The translations under genes and the position numbers were made by a program. From Blastomyces gilchristii SLH14081 (lineage: Eukaryota; Ascomycota; Eurotiomycetes; Onygenales; Ajellomycetaceae), in assembly GCF_000003855.2 (NCBI RefSeq), contig NW_003101668.1, positions 871,068-935,067 of the forward strand: a stretch of 64,000 nt of DNA, given 5' to 3'. Below are positions 12,373-24,577 of this stretch, piece after piece (the first letter of the stretch is position 1; the number at the start of each line of letters is the position of its first letter). The notes below the pieces were generated by a model, which worked only from the letters and a program-made list of their open reading frames with translations, searched no databases and was not told the origin of the DNA.

Positions 12373-13865
12373 ATGAACACAGATGCTGATATGTTTGTTT
12401 TTATTCACATAGAATTTTCATGTGTTGACAGATCTGTGTCTGCTAATGATAGTAAACTCAATGTTGAATCATTGATTGAGAACTTGAAGAATGTGATAAT
12501 AAAGAAATTGTCTGTATTATATGTGACTGAATCTCTTATATTTCTCTCTACTCTCTCTGTTTCTTTCTCTGCTGCTCTCTCTCAATCTTCTATATCTGTC
12601 TCTGTGTCTGATTCTCCTGCTTCTGCTACTCCTGTTCCTGCAACTCTCACTTCTGCTACTTCTGGTTTTATCATCTCTGCTTTTGTTATCAGCTCTCCTC
12701 ATTTCAAGAAGATGTTGTATAGACTTAATGAATCATATTTCTCAGTGTATATACTTCTGCTCTTCTTGCTGACTCTTAGAATAATTTATTATATAAAGAC
12801 TGTGTATAACATGACTATCTGAAGCTTGATCACAGACATCAATTATTACATTCATTTTAAATATTTATGATAAAACAATTATTTATTTATATCAGAGAAT
12901 CATCTCTCTCTTTAACAGTGTTAAGATTATAAGTCTTTTTCTTTTTCATCTTTTCTTTCTAATGCTGATTTTTCTGTTCTTAGGAAAAATTGTTATGAGT
13001 TTTACTGTGTACAAAGTCATAATATTCATAGATATTAAGAAGCTTTTTATAACTGTAAAGTTCAATATCACAGAGATATCTGCTCTAATGAATTTCTTTG
13101 AAATAATAAATCTGTATCAGTCTATTCTCTGATATTTATTATCTGACTTCATAATACAGATGAAGAATATCTGTGTTTTCAGAAATAAGAATATGAATAT
13201 TGTAGTTTTTTACACCTGTAAGTGTGAGACTTATACATCTTATCTGAGATGTTATTGTAAGAATGAGCTGTTTACACACTGTATTCTACTTTCTGTATTC
13301 TTTTATATTTCTCTCTCTCTTTCTGAGAAGTCTTATATGTGTTGTAATTATATATACAACTCTAAGATCAGCAGATGTTCATTTAATAACTGTTTTTATC
13401 TCTGATTTTGTAGTTTTCATACACTAATAATGATTCTTAGTTGCTCTGATGCCAGAGATTATTCTAATTAAAGATGATAACACTGCTGAGATCACTCTCT
13501 CTCATTCTTAAGCTTCTTCTATTGTTCTCTCTTTCTTTCCTGCAGAAAAGAATATATATATACTGAATTATAAGTATTCAGTTCTGAGTGACTCTCACTG
13601 TTATTTATCTGATTCTACACTCTCTTTCTCTTTCATTTCTTTCATCTTCACTCTCTCTGTTCTGGCTTCTGATTCTGTGAGTTCTGTACTCTTCTTCAAT
13701 TTTTCTATACACATGTGTACACATTTCTATATTGACATTTCAGTCAATCTTGTAATAAATAATATTAATGTTATACACACAGTGATAGAGAAATTAAAGA
13801 TATATACACTGTTATTACAAGAGCAGCTTACAGCTCTTGAATCTCTTACAGATCTCAAGTTTTAA
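12373..13865 (+). pseudogene. Accessory antisense gene of Gypsy-2 (three exons, about 460 aa), decayed copy
   Basis: Not gag or pol, and encoded on the strand opposite to pol, between pol and the 3' LTR. Exons 12373-12928, 12984-13385 and 13441-13865 total 1383 nt, exactly 461 codons. Both introns are 55 nt, end in TTCTTAG and have branch-like CTAAT. Here both donors read AT instead of GT, whereas the copy at 52267-53759 keeps GT. Predicted regions: acidic N-terminus; Ser/Thr-rich linker (residues about 60-115); hydrophobic segment (about 123-149); Cys-rich block (about 264-317, with CVF, CKC, LRCYC, CC, C); Ser-rich linker; helical tail VIEKLKIYTLLLQEQL near 430-455. Several TGA/TAA codons interrupt it. 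I do not recognise the family. A membrane segment or a zinc-binding domain would be inference only. Confidence 0.72.
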
Positions 13866-14863
13866 CATTTTCTTTATTTTTGATGTTTTTTAAGTAGTGT
13901 GGTGTTAGAAATAGATTAAATATGTGATATATGAAAATGAATGAAATATGTATAATAACATTTATCTTTTACAGCTGACTCTTACAGTTGATGATCAATT
14001 CATTATTTCTTTTCTTTCTTATACTTTTTCTTTGTCTGCTAGTTACTACTCTTACATAATCTCTATATAATACAGTGTTTGATAACTAGGTTTGACAGCT
14101 TTTATCTTGTAATTCTGTCTCACATATTATACTATCTCTCTTCACCTGCTCAGACTACTACAGTAAATAGCTCATTGAAACTAATCTTACTCAATATCTA
14201 AGCATTCTCAGAGATTAAGATAGCTTAATCTCATGTGTCTGTGAATATTTCAGATACTTCATTCTCTGTTGTCTCTGTAATTGAACTGATGTAAACAGTT
14301 AAATTCAACTCTGAATTTCTTTTTCTTCTGCAATCTGATTTATATATAAGTCTATCACTCTAAGAGTACTCTTTACTGTGTTGTATCTACTATCTACAGT
14401 GTGTTATTAGACAACTGACTACAGTCTTATTACTTATTAAAGTGTGATATTCATCTGATTTCTTCATTTCTTCTCATTCTTTTCTTATAATTGTGAAAAG
14501 ATTGAAATAAGTGAGATTATCTGATTTATAAATGTCTATGATTTCTCTTACTTTGTGAGGCTTTTTAATTATAAGTCTCTTCTTTTTTAACACTGATAAT
14601 AGTGCTGTGAATAATTATAATCTACTCAGATCTTGCATCTTTACTTCTATAAGATATGAATCATTTATTAAGTTATATAAGATCTGTCTCTCTGATTCTT
14701 TCAATGCATATGTTCTCAGAGAATGTGATTTGAGTATTTTATATAGCTTAAATTATCTAGATTGAAACTTCTCAGAATTCTCATTATATATAAGAACTTA
14801 TATTCTTATCTTGAGACTTAATTTCTTAACTAGTGAGTCTCATATTCTTTTCAATTGAATTAC
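13866..14863 (-). pseudogene. Gypsy-2 (reverse copy) end of pol and 3' region
   Basis: Reverse complement of 51398-52260. It contains the C-terminal integrase tail near 14690-14740, uninterrupted. That shows what the Gypsy-3 insertion site looked like before insertion: GAGTATTTTATATAGC, the complement of the joined flanks of Gypsy-3. Further left the frame fades into a polar, Ser-rich extension with many stops. Confidence 0.7.
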
Positions 14864-16800
14864 TCAGTTCAGAAGTAACTTATTAGCTTTTACACATGCA
14901 TGACTAATCTCTTTCAATCTTAATTCTGTGTCTGTGACTGCTGTGTCTATAACTATTACATCTATAACTATTGTTTCTACTGTGTTTGCAACTGCTATAT
15001 TCACAATCACTGTTCTCTCTCTCATCTTTTTCAAAGCATTCTTTAGAATGCGCGGATGCAATTCATATAACAGATAGAATGATGAACACTTGAAGAATGC
15101 ATGCTGTTAAATCTGTGTGACTAATAGTGTCTGTCTGAGATATTCATCTCATAGTCTTATAGACTTACTTACTAGATATTTCATCAGCATGTTACTTAAG
15201 ATTTCATTCAAGCATTTTATCTTTCTGTTCATTCATGAATAATATGATGTTGTTCTACAATGTCTTGTCTGTAACTGACTTATAAAATGCCTTATCACTT
15301 CTTCTACAAGATTTATATCATTATCAGTTAGAATCTCATATAGTATTTCATAGTTGATATAGATCTTATTATATAGAAACTTCTAGACTGGCCGCCGGGA
15401 TCATGAATTTCACGTTTGGTCTCATTTGGTCTGGTCTCATACATTTCTTGGCGTGAATCCCGCTGAGACTGACTATCAAAAAAACATGTAAAGTGACTAT
15501 ATATCAGATCTTAAAATGAAATCATGACTTGAAAAAAATGAGAAAGTGATCTCATTTGGTTTCATTTAGTCTCATTCTTGGCATAAAGTTACTATTTTTA
15601 GACATTTTAAGGTTTTTTTTAGACTATTTTTAATTTTTTAAAAAGTAATACTTTTTGATAATACTCAAATGAGATTTAAAGTCATTTAAAGCAATAAAAA
15701 TAATATAAATTGAGAAGTGGAAATCATAATCTCATTTGAAAAATGTGACAAGAGTAGACAGTAAGTCCCACTGAGACAGTATGAGACTACTATCTAATGT
15801 TAAACCGTGTAATGGGATCAGTCGAATTGGTAATGAGACTATCAAAAATCTGGTCCTGGTCCCAGACACGATCCACACGAGTCAGTCTAGAAACTTCATC
15901 ATCATCTTCTTCATTATCTCTGAAACTACTTTCATAACTGATCAGTCAGTAGTATAGTCAATAGTAGTGACTATTCAATGATTTTCATTTAATATTCATA
16001 GTAATATATCTACAAGGTTCATCTCTCATTATTTAAATAATTGTATCTTACATTTTATCTGATATTGTACTTTCTTGCATTCTAATCCTTTCTTAGATTC
16101 TTTCACAACCTGATAATTTAGATACTTGTGAGTGTATATCTGAATATTCTCAGTCATGCTTGATCAGTACACTCTTAGTTTAAGTACACTTATGAGTTCA
16201 GAGCTTCTCAAGTAACTGAATTCCTTATGCATTTAAGTTACTAAGTTGTGTCTAAATAAATGTTTCAGATAGAGAGCTTCTATATATTCTAGATCACAGT
16301 AAAGTATAACATCATTTTTCAATTTTCTCAGCTTGAAGTTTGAAAGCATCTCTTCTATCACTTTCACAAGATGCTTATTATCTGACATCTTGTCATTCTT
16401 TAAGTAAGAGATCATTATGTTCACTCATTCTGATTTCTTGCATTCTCTCAGTGTGTTTAATGTAAACTTTTCTTATATCTGATTTGCAGAGCTCTCACTT
16501 ATGAAATCAGGTCTATGACTGATTGCATCAGATATTACAGTGTCTGATCTCTTTTGATATTTAATATGAAGATTATATGCTTAGAACTCTGAGATTCAAT
16601 GTACTAAGTGTTTGAAAGATTTCATCATTGATTGTAGATAGATGAGACTTTCATAATCTATAATCACTGTTGTTATATATCTGTTGTTGATATATCTATT
16701 TCACAACATCACTGTGTGCTTAATCACTAGCAATTTCTTTTCATACACTAAATAATTGAGCTCAGTGTCTGATATTTTTCTACCATCATACATCACTAAG
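14864..16800 (-). pseudogene. Gypsy-2 (reverse copy) integrase and RNase H part
   Basis: Minus-strand remnant of pol, split by the MITE at 15384-15889. The segment 15061-14864 (ILKNALKKMRERT...LKEISHACVKANKLLLN) matches 43340-43530 of the other copy. The block 16424-16233 (ISYLKNDKMSDNKHLVKVIEEML) matches 42487-42680 and lies just before the integrase zinc-binding region. RNase H is cut by the hAT insertion at 16801, with target duplication TCACTAAG/TCACTGAG, and continues at 22609. Confidence 0.8.
15384..15889 (+). mobile_element. hAT-type MITE, copy 1 (506 bp)
   Basis: Ends TAGACTGGCCG...GTCAGTCTA with an 8-bp duplication GAAACTTC at 15376-15383 and 15890-15897. The uninterrupted target is visible near 43000 in the other Gypsy-2. 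It has no coding capacity. It shares about 85 bp at one end and about 35 bp at the other with the large hAT elements, so it can be regarded as a non-autonomous relative moved by their transposase. An internal motif AAAAAGTAATACTTTTT recurs in the hAT family. Confidence 0.92.
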
Positions 16801-16859
16801 TAAACTGACTGTGTGACTGTGTCTGAGACTAGAATTAAACTTTATAGTTATTATATTGC

Positions 16860-18400
16860 CTAAAAGCATTACTTCTGATTATGATTTATATTCATTATAT
16901 TAATCTCAAATCACATTATTTCAAATATTAAAGGTTTCAGATTCACTTTTTAAATAAAAATCTAGTCTCAGATAAAGAATATATTTAAATTCTTAGTCAC
17001 ATTTTTATTCTAATCTCATTATTGAGAATGATATTAAAGAAGATTATGAAATCATTTCTCACTTATATAATATTATAACATAGTACTCATTTGTTGAAAA
17101 TTCAATAGAAAGTATTATCAAATATCATTACTTTTCTAAACACAGATTATAATTTATATAATTTTAATTATAAAAAAAATAAAAAATACAAAAAAAAAAA
17201 CAAAAAATAAAAAATAAAACAAAAACAAGAAAAAATCACAATGAAAAAAAAAAGAGAAAGAAAAAGAAAAAAATAAAAAATAAAAATAAAAAGAATTCAA
17301 GATCACAGAGCTGTAGCACTCTTAAAATACTCATTCTTCAGAGTCTTTACAATGTTTATTATTAGTTATGTATTTCTCACAGTTAGAGTAACACAGCTGT
17401 GATAAGTTATTATCTTAATATTATCTAATAAATAATCAGTATATATCTGTATAAATATGAATAATTAGAAAATATACACTTACAAAGTGTGATCAGAGTG
17501 AACTCTGCTGTCACTTAAATGATATCAAGAGTAGAACACTGAAATTGATAATTATTCTCATTATTTTCACAGACAACATGTATGAAGATAATTTTAAAGA
17601 ATATAAGATTCTCTAACTTCTGATAAAAACAGATCTCACAGAGAGACTCTATTTTCATAATATCAGAGACTGAGTGTTATTAAAAAGTATTACTTTTATA
17701 TAATATATATATACTTACTGCAGTGATTCACTCTCTATATATATAACTGAGAATTACAGCTTTCTCACACTGCACAGCTCTCTCTGAGATGCTGCTGCTG
17801 ATTTGCAATTAATGCAGTCTCTCAGTTCAGTATGCACTGTGTGTATACAGCTCTGTGTGCTGAGACTGTGTTAATCATTATAATCTGACATAATACTCAC
17901 TTTTCGCAGGCCATGTTTCATTTGATTGAGAGAGAAGAGAGAGAGATACAACTACTGTTTTATTTAAAAGAGAGATGAGTAATTGAATCTGTAGAAGATA
18001 ATTTAATTTCTTCTATATTTGAAATTTAATTAGTCTATACTCTTTAATTTAAGAGTTTCTGAGAGTGTTTTAATAGTTTTCATATCAGCTTGAAATTAGT
18101 AGTTGATTGAAGAAGAGAAAAGAGAGAAGAAAGAAATAAGAATAACTTATCTTTATAATATAAAAACAGAGAATTGCTGTAATTATTTATTCTAGTAATA
18201 AAGATCTGTTTTCTGCATGTATCTCTGATACAGATTATATAATAACTGTATACAAAGAATATCAATAGTGTATGTATTAAATGAAGATGATGTTACTATA
18301 TAACACTATAGCTGTTTCTATACATCTCTGAAAGCTGTTAATATTTTCTTTAAATCTCTCTATATTTAATAAGTCAGTAATATATTTCAATACACTCTCT
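16860..18400. other. hAT left region: A-rich tract and AT-rich sequence without a gene
   Basis: Contains an A-rich tract at 17170-17290, matched as a T-rich tract at 59083-59200 in copy 2, and a repeated motif of the AAAAGTRTTATYA kind near 17110 and 17683. A 300-bp part starting at 18030 is also found at 63519. No protein motif was seen. Confidence 0.6.
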
Positions 18401-18404
18401 TTTT

Positions 18405-18515
18405 TATTATTATTATCATCATCATCATCATTATCATTATTATTATTATTATTATCACTATTATTACTACTATTATCATTATTATTATCATTATTATCAT
18501 TATTATTATATTATT
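18405..18515 (+). repeat. (ATT/ATC)n microsatellite in hAT copy 1
   Basis: Imperfect trinucleotide repeat of ATT with ATC and ACT variants. The same place in copy 2 (57797-57985) is longer. Frames through it give meaningless Tyr/His or Ile/Met runs. Confidence 0.9.
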
Positions 18516-18589
18516 TCTGATCACATCTTCTGCCTTCATCTCTTTTTAACACTCACTGAAATCAATTATGTTATTTCTCTTCAAATATT

Positions 18590-19340
18590 CTGTGATTCTG
18601 CAGACTATCAAGACGTGTGAGCATTATCACAGATTGAAGAAAGAGAAGAAGAAAGTGTTTAAGTGAGAAGAAATAGATTGTAAGACATGTTATAATATCT
18701 TGAAGAGACTCTGTAAGAGAGTAGAATAATAACAATTTTAAGTAACACTTCTAATAGATTTAGACTGAACTAAGTATAGAAATAATATGAATAATACTGT
18801 CTATGAGAGATTGAAAAAAAAGATAGTGAAGAGTCTTATACAGTAGTAGTAAGATCAGAAGAAGTTCTGAGAATAATTTAAGATTAAGATGAAGAGAGAG
18901 AGAGAGAAGCAGAGTATTACTATAAATAAACAGTGATAGAAGAAGATTAAGAGAATGTTAAAGTAAGAGAGAAAGAAGCTAAAACTGATAAGTTTTTTAT
19001 TTATTAAGAGATAATAATTTTTAATAACACTTCTGTTCTTTAATTGAGTAGTAGAAGCTGATAGAGAAGAAGAGAATTGAGATCTTATTCAGATCTCAAA
19101 TGCACTTTATAATTCAGAATATTGAGAAGACAGCTCTACTCTCTGAGCATGTCAACTTGCTTACTACTGAAGTGAAATCTGAGATAGCACATCAGAAAAT
19201 GCAGGATTTTAAGACACAGATTGATCTGACTAAGAGAAAGCAGTGAGAATTCTTCTCTGAGAAGGCAGCAGAGAGAGATTTTAAGATAATTATCATCTCA
19301 GATGAGAAGAAGAAGAAGAAGAAGAATAAGAATAAGAAGT
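18590..19340 (+). pseudogene. Second reading frame of the hAT element, unknown (copy 1)
   Basis: Decayed copy of the region at 57720-56967 on the minus strand. Segments YHRLKKEKKKVFK and, later, NIEKTALLSEHVNLL...KIIIISDEKKKKKK are conserved between the copies, although the two hATs lie in different host elements. The end is a lysine-rich tail. Charged, probably helical. I cannot name a family. It may be a second protein of the transposon or an exon upstream of the transposase. Confidence 0.45.
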
Positions 19341-20339
19341 AAATTATAAAGAATAATAAGAAGAATAAGAAAGAGAAGAAAAATAATAAGTAGAAAAAGT
19401 TTTTTTCTTTTTATATTAATTAGTTATAAGTTTATAATTATTAATAATTGAAATTAATTTTAAGTTTTTAAAAATTATTGTACAAGTTGTAATGAATGTC
19501 AGAAATAATATATATATATATATATTTAATAATCATGATTCACAAATCACTATAATATATAAGTATTAATATTTTTTCAACATTGATATTTACAATATTA
19601 ATATATTTTTAATGATATTATCTGATAATATAATTTGATAACACTCTCTTTTACAATATTAATATATTTTAAGAAATATAACAGAGATTAATCAAGATTA
19701 TTTATTTACTTTTATATATTGATAATATTCAATCTGAGTTAGTACTAAAATTATAACTAAGTTAAGAAAGAAAATTATTTTCTTTTATAATAATTCTTCT
19801 TATACACATCAGTGATCAGTTATTATCTTTATTAAAAATAAATTATTATCATTTTTAAATCTTTATTATATCTTCTGAATTGACTTCTTTCACTTCTTTC
19901 ACTTCTATTGAAGATCTATAAACTCTTCAAGAAATCACTATGAATTACAAAGTCTATATTATCTATAATTCAACACAGAATACTCTCTTTTAATTATAAT
20001 AAATAATCACTTTATTCTTCACATCTGATTTCAGGTTACAAAATTTATGAAAAACTTAATACAAACATTGAGATGAACTATGAAATAATTATTAATAGAT
20101 TGTATTACAGATTACTGAAGAGTTATCTCTCTGCTATAATTACTATAACTTTATTCAGAAACATTCATTATAAACTGATTATAACTCTGATGAAATTTTC
20201 TGATATCTGAAGTCATTAGAATGCAGATAATAAAAGAAAAATAATCAGAAAATTACTACTGAGCTGATAAGTTACTCTATTAGATAATAATATTTGATAA
20301 CACTAACTTTCTAATTTGAAGAAAATCATGTGAAAATAA

Positions 20340-22260
20340 TCATATATCAGTACTCTGATTCTATAACTCTTTTCTGATAACTTCTGTGAATAATTACTTT
20401 GTATATATATATTTCTGAATCTTTCTCTTTCATCAATTGAAAACCCCGAATTCTGAACACTTCTTCAAATACTTAATTCCAATCTTTATATTTCATATCA
20501 ATCATATCTTCAGTTCAATCTCAAGACACACTATAAAGTCAATATACAATATCTAGAATCAGAGTTGAAGAATCATTGAAGAGTGTCTCTTACAGTGAAT
20601 GTATAAACTAGTATAAATAATCTTACATTTATGAAAGTTACATGTTATTACATTGATGAGAACTGAACTTATTAAGAGATATTAATTGAATTTGAATCAT
20701 TGATTAGTAGTTATACTGAGAATTATATAATAGAGATATTAATAACAGTGATTAAAAATGATTATTAAGATATTAGTCTCAGTCTTCTTACAATTACAAC
20801 TGATAATACTGTGAATAACTACACTATGATAAAGAGCTTGAAGTAAAAATTGACTTTGCATTTCTGAAATAATAAATAAGATCATATTCTCTGCATTGCT
20901 TATATAATTCAACTTGTAATATAAACACTAATAAAGAATCTTAATATTGAGATAATAAATAATAAGATGACTAGTTCTTGAGATGAGAATGAGATGAAAG
21001 TGATTACTCAAGTAACTTTTATATTCACTTTGTAAAAGATAATATTTTAAATAACACTTTCTAATATTCCTTTTTAATAATGCTTTTTAATAATACTACT
21101 GTTAATTTGAATAGATTGATTAATTATTTAAATATTACAGATTTAAAACATTGTTAATATGATTTATATCTTCTCTAAATAATAATAATAATTTCATAAT
21201 ATTCAATAAATAAATAAATCAGTCATGTCACTGAATATAATACAGAATATTAGAATATAATGAAGTTTAATATATAAGATAACTATTCAGACTCTTTGAT
21301 TGCATTAAATAATTGATCATTAAGTGTAACACTCTGATTGAGAAAAGATTCAGATATTGAAACTTTCTAATATGAAGTGAACTCAGTTGAAATATGTGAT
21401 TAATTTACTGTTTTAGTTTTATAAAATAATAAAGACAGTTTCAATCACTTATATATCAATACTGCAGTCAGTCTGATAAGTGTATAACAGTTTATTTACT
21501 CATCTCAAGAAGCAGTTGAATCACTCAAAAAGAAATTCAGTCTGAAAAAATACTATAGCACAGGCTATTATTACTGTAAGAAATAAACTAGTATATTATT
21601 ACAGTAAAACTGAACAATCTTTTACTGAGTACTATACTGTAGCAGCTCTACTAGATCTCTCTTATTAAGTTAATATCTACACTTCTCAAAATTAAATAGA
21701 GAAGAAATAAGACTTATATATTAAATTAGTCTGAGACTACTACAATGTCAACTATCAGAGATTTGAATAAACAGATGTTAGAGATGTGAAGACAGTGAAA
21801 TACAACTCTCTAATAAGTAATAATCTTTGATAATACTTTATATTACATAGAACTATACTACTAACTTTGAAACAGAACTTATATACATTGATTGTAACTG
21901 AAAATCAGGTAAAACTACACACTTGTAAAACTGAATTTAATCACTATTTTCAAGATAATCTGATGAATTTACATGTTAAATCAATTCTAGAGTTATGAAA
22001 AATTGTTAAGAGTATATAATCAACTGTTACACTGATAATATATAATATTCTGACAATTTTAATAACAGAAGTGAGAACAAAGTGAAAGTTCAACTTAAGT
22101 TAAAATATTTATCACTATTACTGAGAATAATTACAAGAAGAAATAATCAAGAAACTCATAATTATAAAACATGAAATTATCAGACAGTTTAATATCTCTG
22201 ATCACAGTATATCAGAGAAGTGTAGTTTTCATAAGAAAGTAAAGAATAAACTTATACAAG
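20340..22260 (+). pseudogene. hAT transposase remnant (copy 1)
   Basis: DDE/RNase H-fold transposase that cuts at the TIRs. Landmarks in order: IENPEF near 20438, a motif typical of fungal hAT proteins; LTVNV*TSINNLTFMKVTCYYIDEN near 20595-20670; ITTDNAVNN near 20798 (catalytic-region motif); CIAYIIQLVI near 20898; YYSKTEQSFTEYYTVAALLD near 21595; and the C-terminal dimerisation region L*KIV...IYNILTI...IKKLIIIKHEI near 21990-22170. Stops are mostly TGA at tryptophan positions. There are frameshifts near 21500. No intact product is possible. Confidence 0.85.
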
Positions 22261-22608
22261 AATGTATTTAGTTGTTTCATAAGTGTTATTAATAATCATT
22301 ATCAAATTCTGATTATATAAGCAATCACTGAATGAACTGAATAGAACTGAATTTAATATTCAGTCTCAGTCTTATTCTGATTTTGAAAGAATGATCATCT
22401 TTCACAGTTTATTCTGAGAAATTACTCTCATTTCACTGTTCTTGTATTAAACCTGGTCATTTTTCACATCATTTCTGTCAGAAATAGTTCATTTTCAGAT
22501 TCTTTTGATGCTTGATTCTGGTGAGACTCATGTCAAGAAATGTATGAGATCAGATTAAATGAAATCAAATGTGAAATTCATAATCCCGCCGGTCAGTCTA
22601 TCACTGAG

Positions 22609-24071
22609 TGCAGCTTGCTGTTCTTACTCATCTGTAGAAGAGTATCTCTGATAGCTTATTCAGATGCATCTGTCTCAATATAGAAAGATTTATCATGATC
22701 TGATTAAATAAGCACTGAAAATGTTATCACACATTCTCTCAGTGTGAGAAAGGCCTCTTCACATGCAGTATTTCAGATGATTAACTGAAACTTCTTCTCC
22801 TGCAGATTAGCATTCATTTCTCTTAAGAGATCTGAAAGTGATGCAGCTATTTATGTGAAATTCTTGATAAATCTGTGATAGTATGAGGTCAACTCAAGGA
22901 ATTGTTGTACATGATATATATTTCTCAGCCACAGTCAATTCACTATAACATTCAATGTCTCTGAGATGAGGTGTATACAGTCATCACTCATCACATGTCT
23001 CATGAACTTCAACTCTTTCATTTCAAACACACACTTGATTGATTTGATATAGAGCTTATACTCTGTCAGAGTTGTAAGTACTTTATTAAGATGCTTCAGA
23101 TATTCATTATATGAGTTTGAGAAGACTAGAATATTATTCAGATGTATGAGATATGAGATTTCATTCTGTTTATAAAGAATTGTATTCATTATTATTTAAA
23201 AGATGATGAGTGCATTTATCAGACTGAATGACATTACTAGAAATTCAAACTTTTCTCATTATATATTAAACACTGTTCACAGTACTGACAGTTCATCTAT
23301 ATGAATCTGTCAGTATTCTGAGAGAAGATTGATCTTTGATAGATATTAGACATTTTCAACTATATTCAACTGTTGTTGAATTTATGACAGTGAATATTCA
23401 TTCTTGATTGTAAGCTTATTGAGTGCTTAATAATTGATACATATCTGTCACTCTTCATTCACCTTTTTCATGAATAGAACTGGGAAGTCTCACATACTTG
23501 ATAAGAATTGTATGAGATTATATTCTAGATGATCTATGATCTGACACTTGTGTTCTTTAAGATGTGTTTGTGACAGAGAGTATGCATTTTGATTGACTGG
23601 TTTTACATCCTCTGTGTCAATCTCATGTATGAATTCTCATTTCAGTAGCAATTCTGATGAAAGATCTGTTTGAAAGATCTTTTTATACTTCTTCAGAAGT
23701 TTCTTCATATACTTATTCTCTTATATATTCTTTATCTTGATTTTCTCTGGTTCTGAGTTCTGTATCACATACAGAATACTTTCAGATGAGGTCTTATGAA
23801 TTATTCTTCTTACTTATTAATGTGTAAGCAGATTTAACTCTTCTATATCAGAGATGTGAAATGTTCTTCTCATATTAGTTGATAGAATTGTATAAACTGT
23901 TTTCTTCTTATTAATTAATTATATATAACACATACATCATTGAATCTGTAAATTGAATCTTTGAAATTAATTGAGTCTAAGAATAAGATTGTATTTCATG
24001 TTCTGCAGCTCTCATGCTCAGATATAACAAGATTATTCTCTGAAGTATAAGAGAACTCTTACTCTTGCAGA
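22609..24071 (-). pseudogene. Gypsy-2 (reverse copy) RNase H and reverse transcriptase
   Basis: Continues the pol remnant after the hAT insertion. The segment 23189-22935 (MNTILYKQNEISYLIHLNNILVF...) is the palm of the RT. HLNNIL stands where the family has YLDDIL, so both catalytic Asp codons have changed to Asn. It matches 41515-41770. Further right, near 23460-23560, lies the start of RT (AFPVLFMKK-like block). The 506-bp MITE follows. Confidence 0.82.
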
Positions 24072-24577
24072 TAGACTGGCCGCTGGGACCATGAATTTCA
24101 TGTTTGGTCCCATTTGGTCTGGTCCCATACATTTCTTGGCGTGAATCCCGCTGGGACTGACTATCAAAAAAACATGCAAAGTGACTATATATCAGATCTT
24201 AAAATGAAATCATGACTTGAAAAAAATGAGAAAGTGGTCCCATTTGGTCCCATTTAGTCCCATTCTTGGCATAAAGTTACTATTTTTAGACATTTTAAGG
24301 TTTTTTTTAGACTATTTTTAATTTTTTAAAAAGTAACACTTTTTGGTAACGCTCAAATAAGATTTAAAGTCATTTAAAGCAATAAAAATAATTTAAATTG
24401 AGAAGTGGAAATCATGGTCTCATTTGGAAAATGTGACAAGAGTAGACAGTAAGTCCCACTGAGACAGTATGGGACTACTATCTAATGTTAAAACCGTGTA
24501 ATGGGATCAGTCGAATTGGTAATGAGACTATCAAAAAATCTGGTCCTGGTCCCAGACACGGTCACACGGTCAGTCTA
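24072..24577 (+). mobile_element. hAT-type MITE, copy 2 (506 bp)
   Basis: Same length and ends as the copies at 15384 and 35215. The 8-bp duplication CTTGCAGA is at 24064-24071 and 24578-24585. It is the least mutated of the three, keeping GGTCCC where the others read GGTCTC, and so shows the CCC-to-CTC spectrum well. Confidence 0.93.

Larger units (their letters stand above)
16801..22600 (+). mobile_element. hAT transposon, copy 1 (5.8 kb), inserted in Gypsy-2
   Basis: Left end TAAACTGACTGTG, right end CCCGCCGGTCAGTCTA, with an 8-bp duplication TCACTAAG (16793-16800) and TCACTGAG (22601-22608) that differs by one G-to-A change. The 8-bp duplication, the TIR and the transposase motifs identify the hAT superfamily. 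At 5.8 kb it is longer than most, with a 3.5-kb segment before the transposase that contains a second reading frame, a trinucleotide microsatellite and an A-rich tract. A second copy (37677-59575) is collinear over its whole length. Confidence 0.92.
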
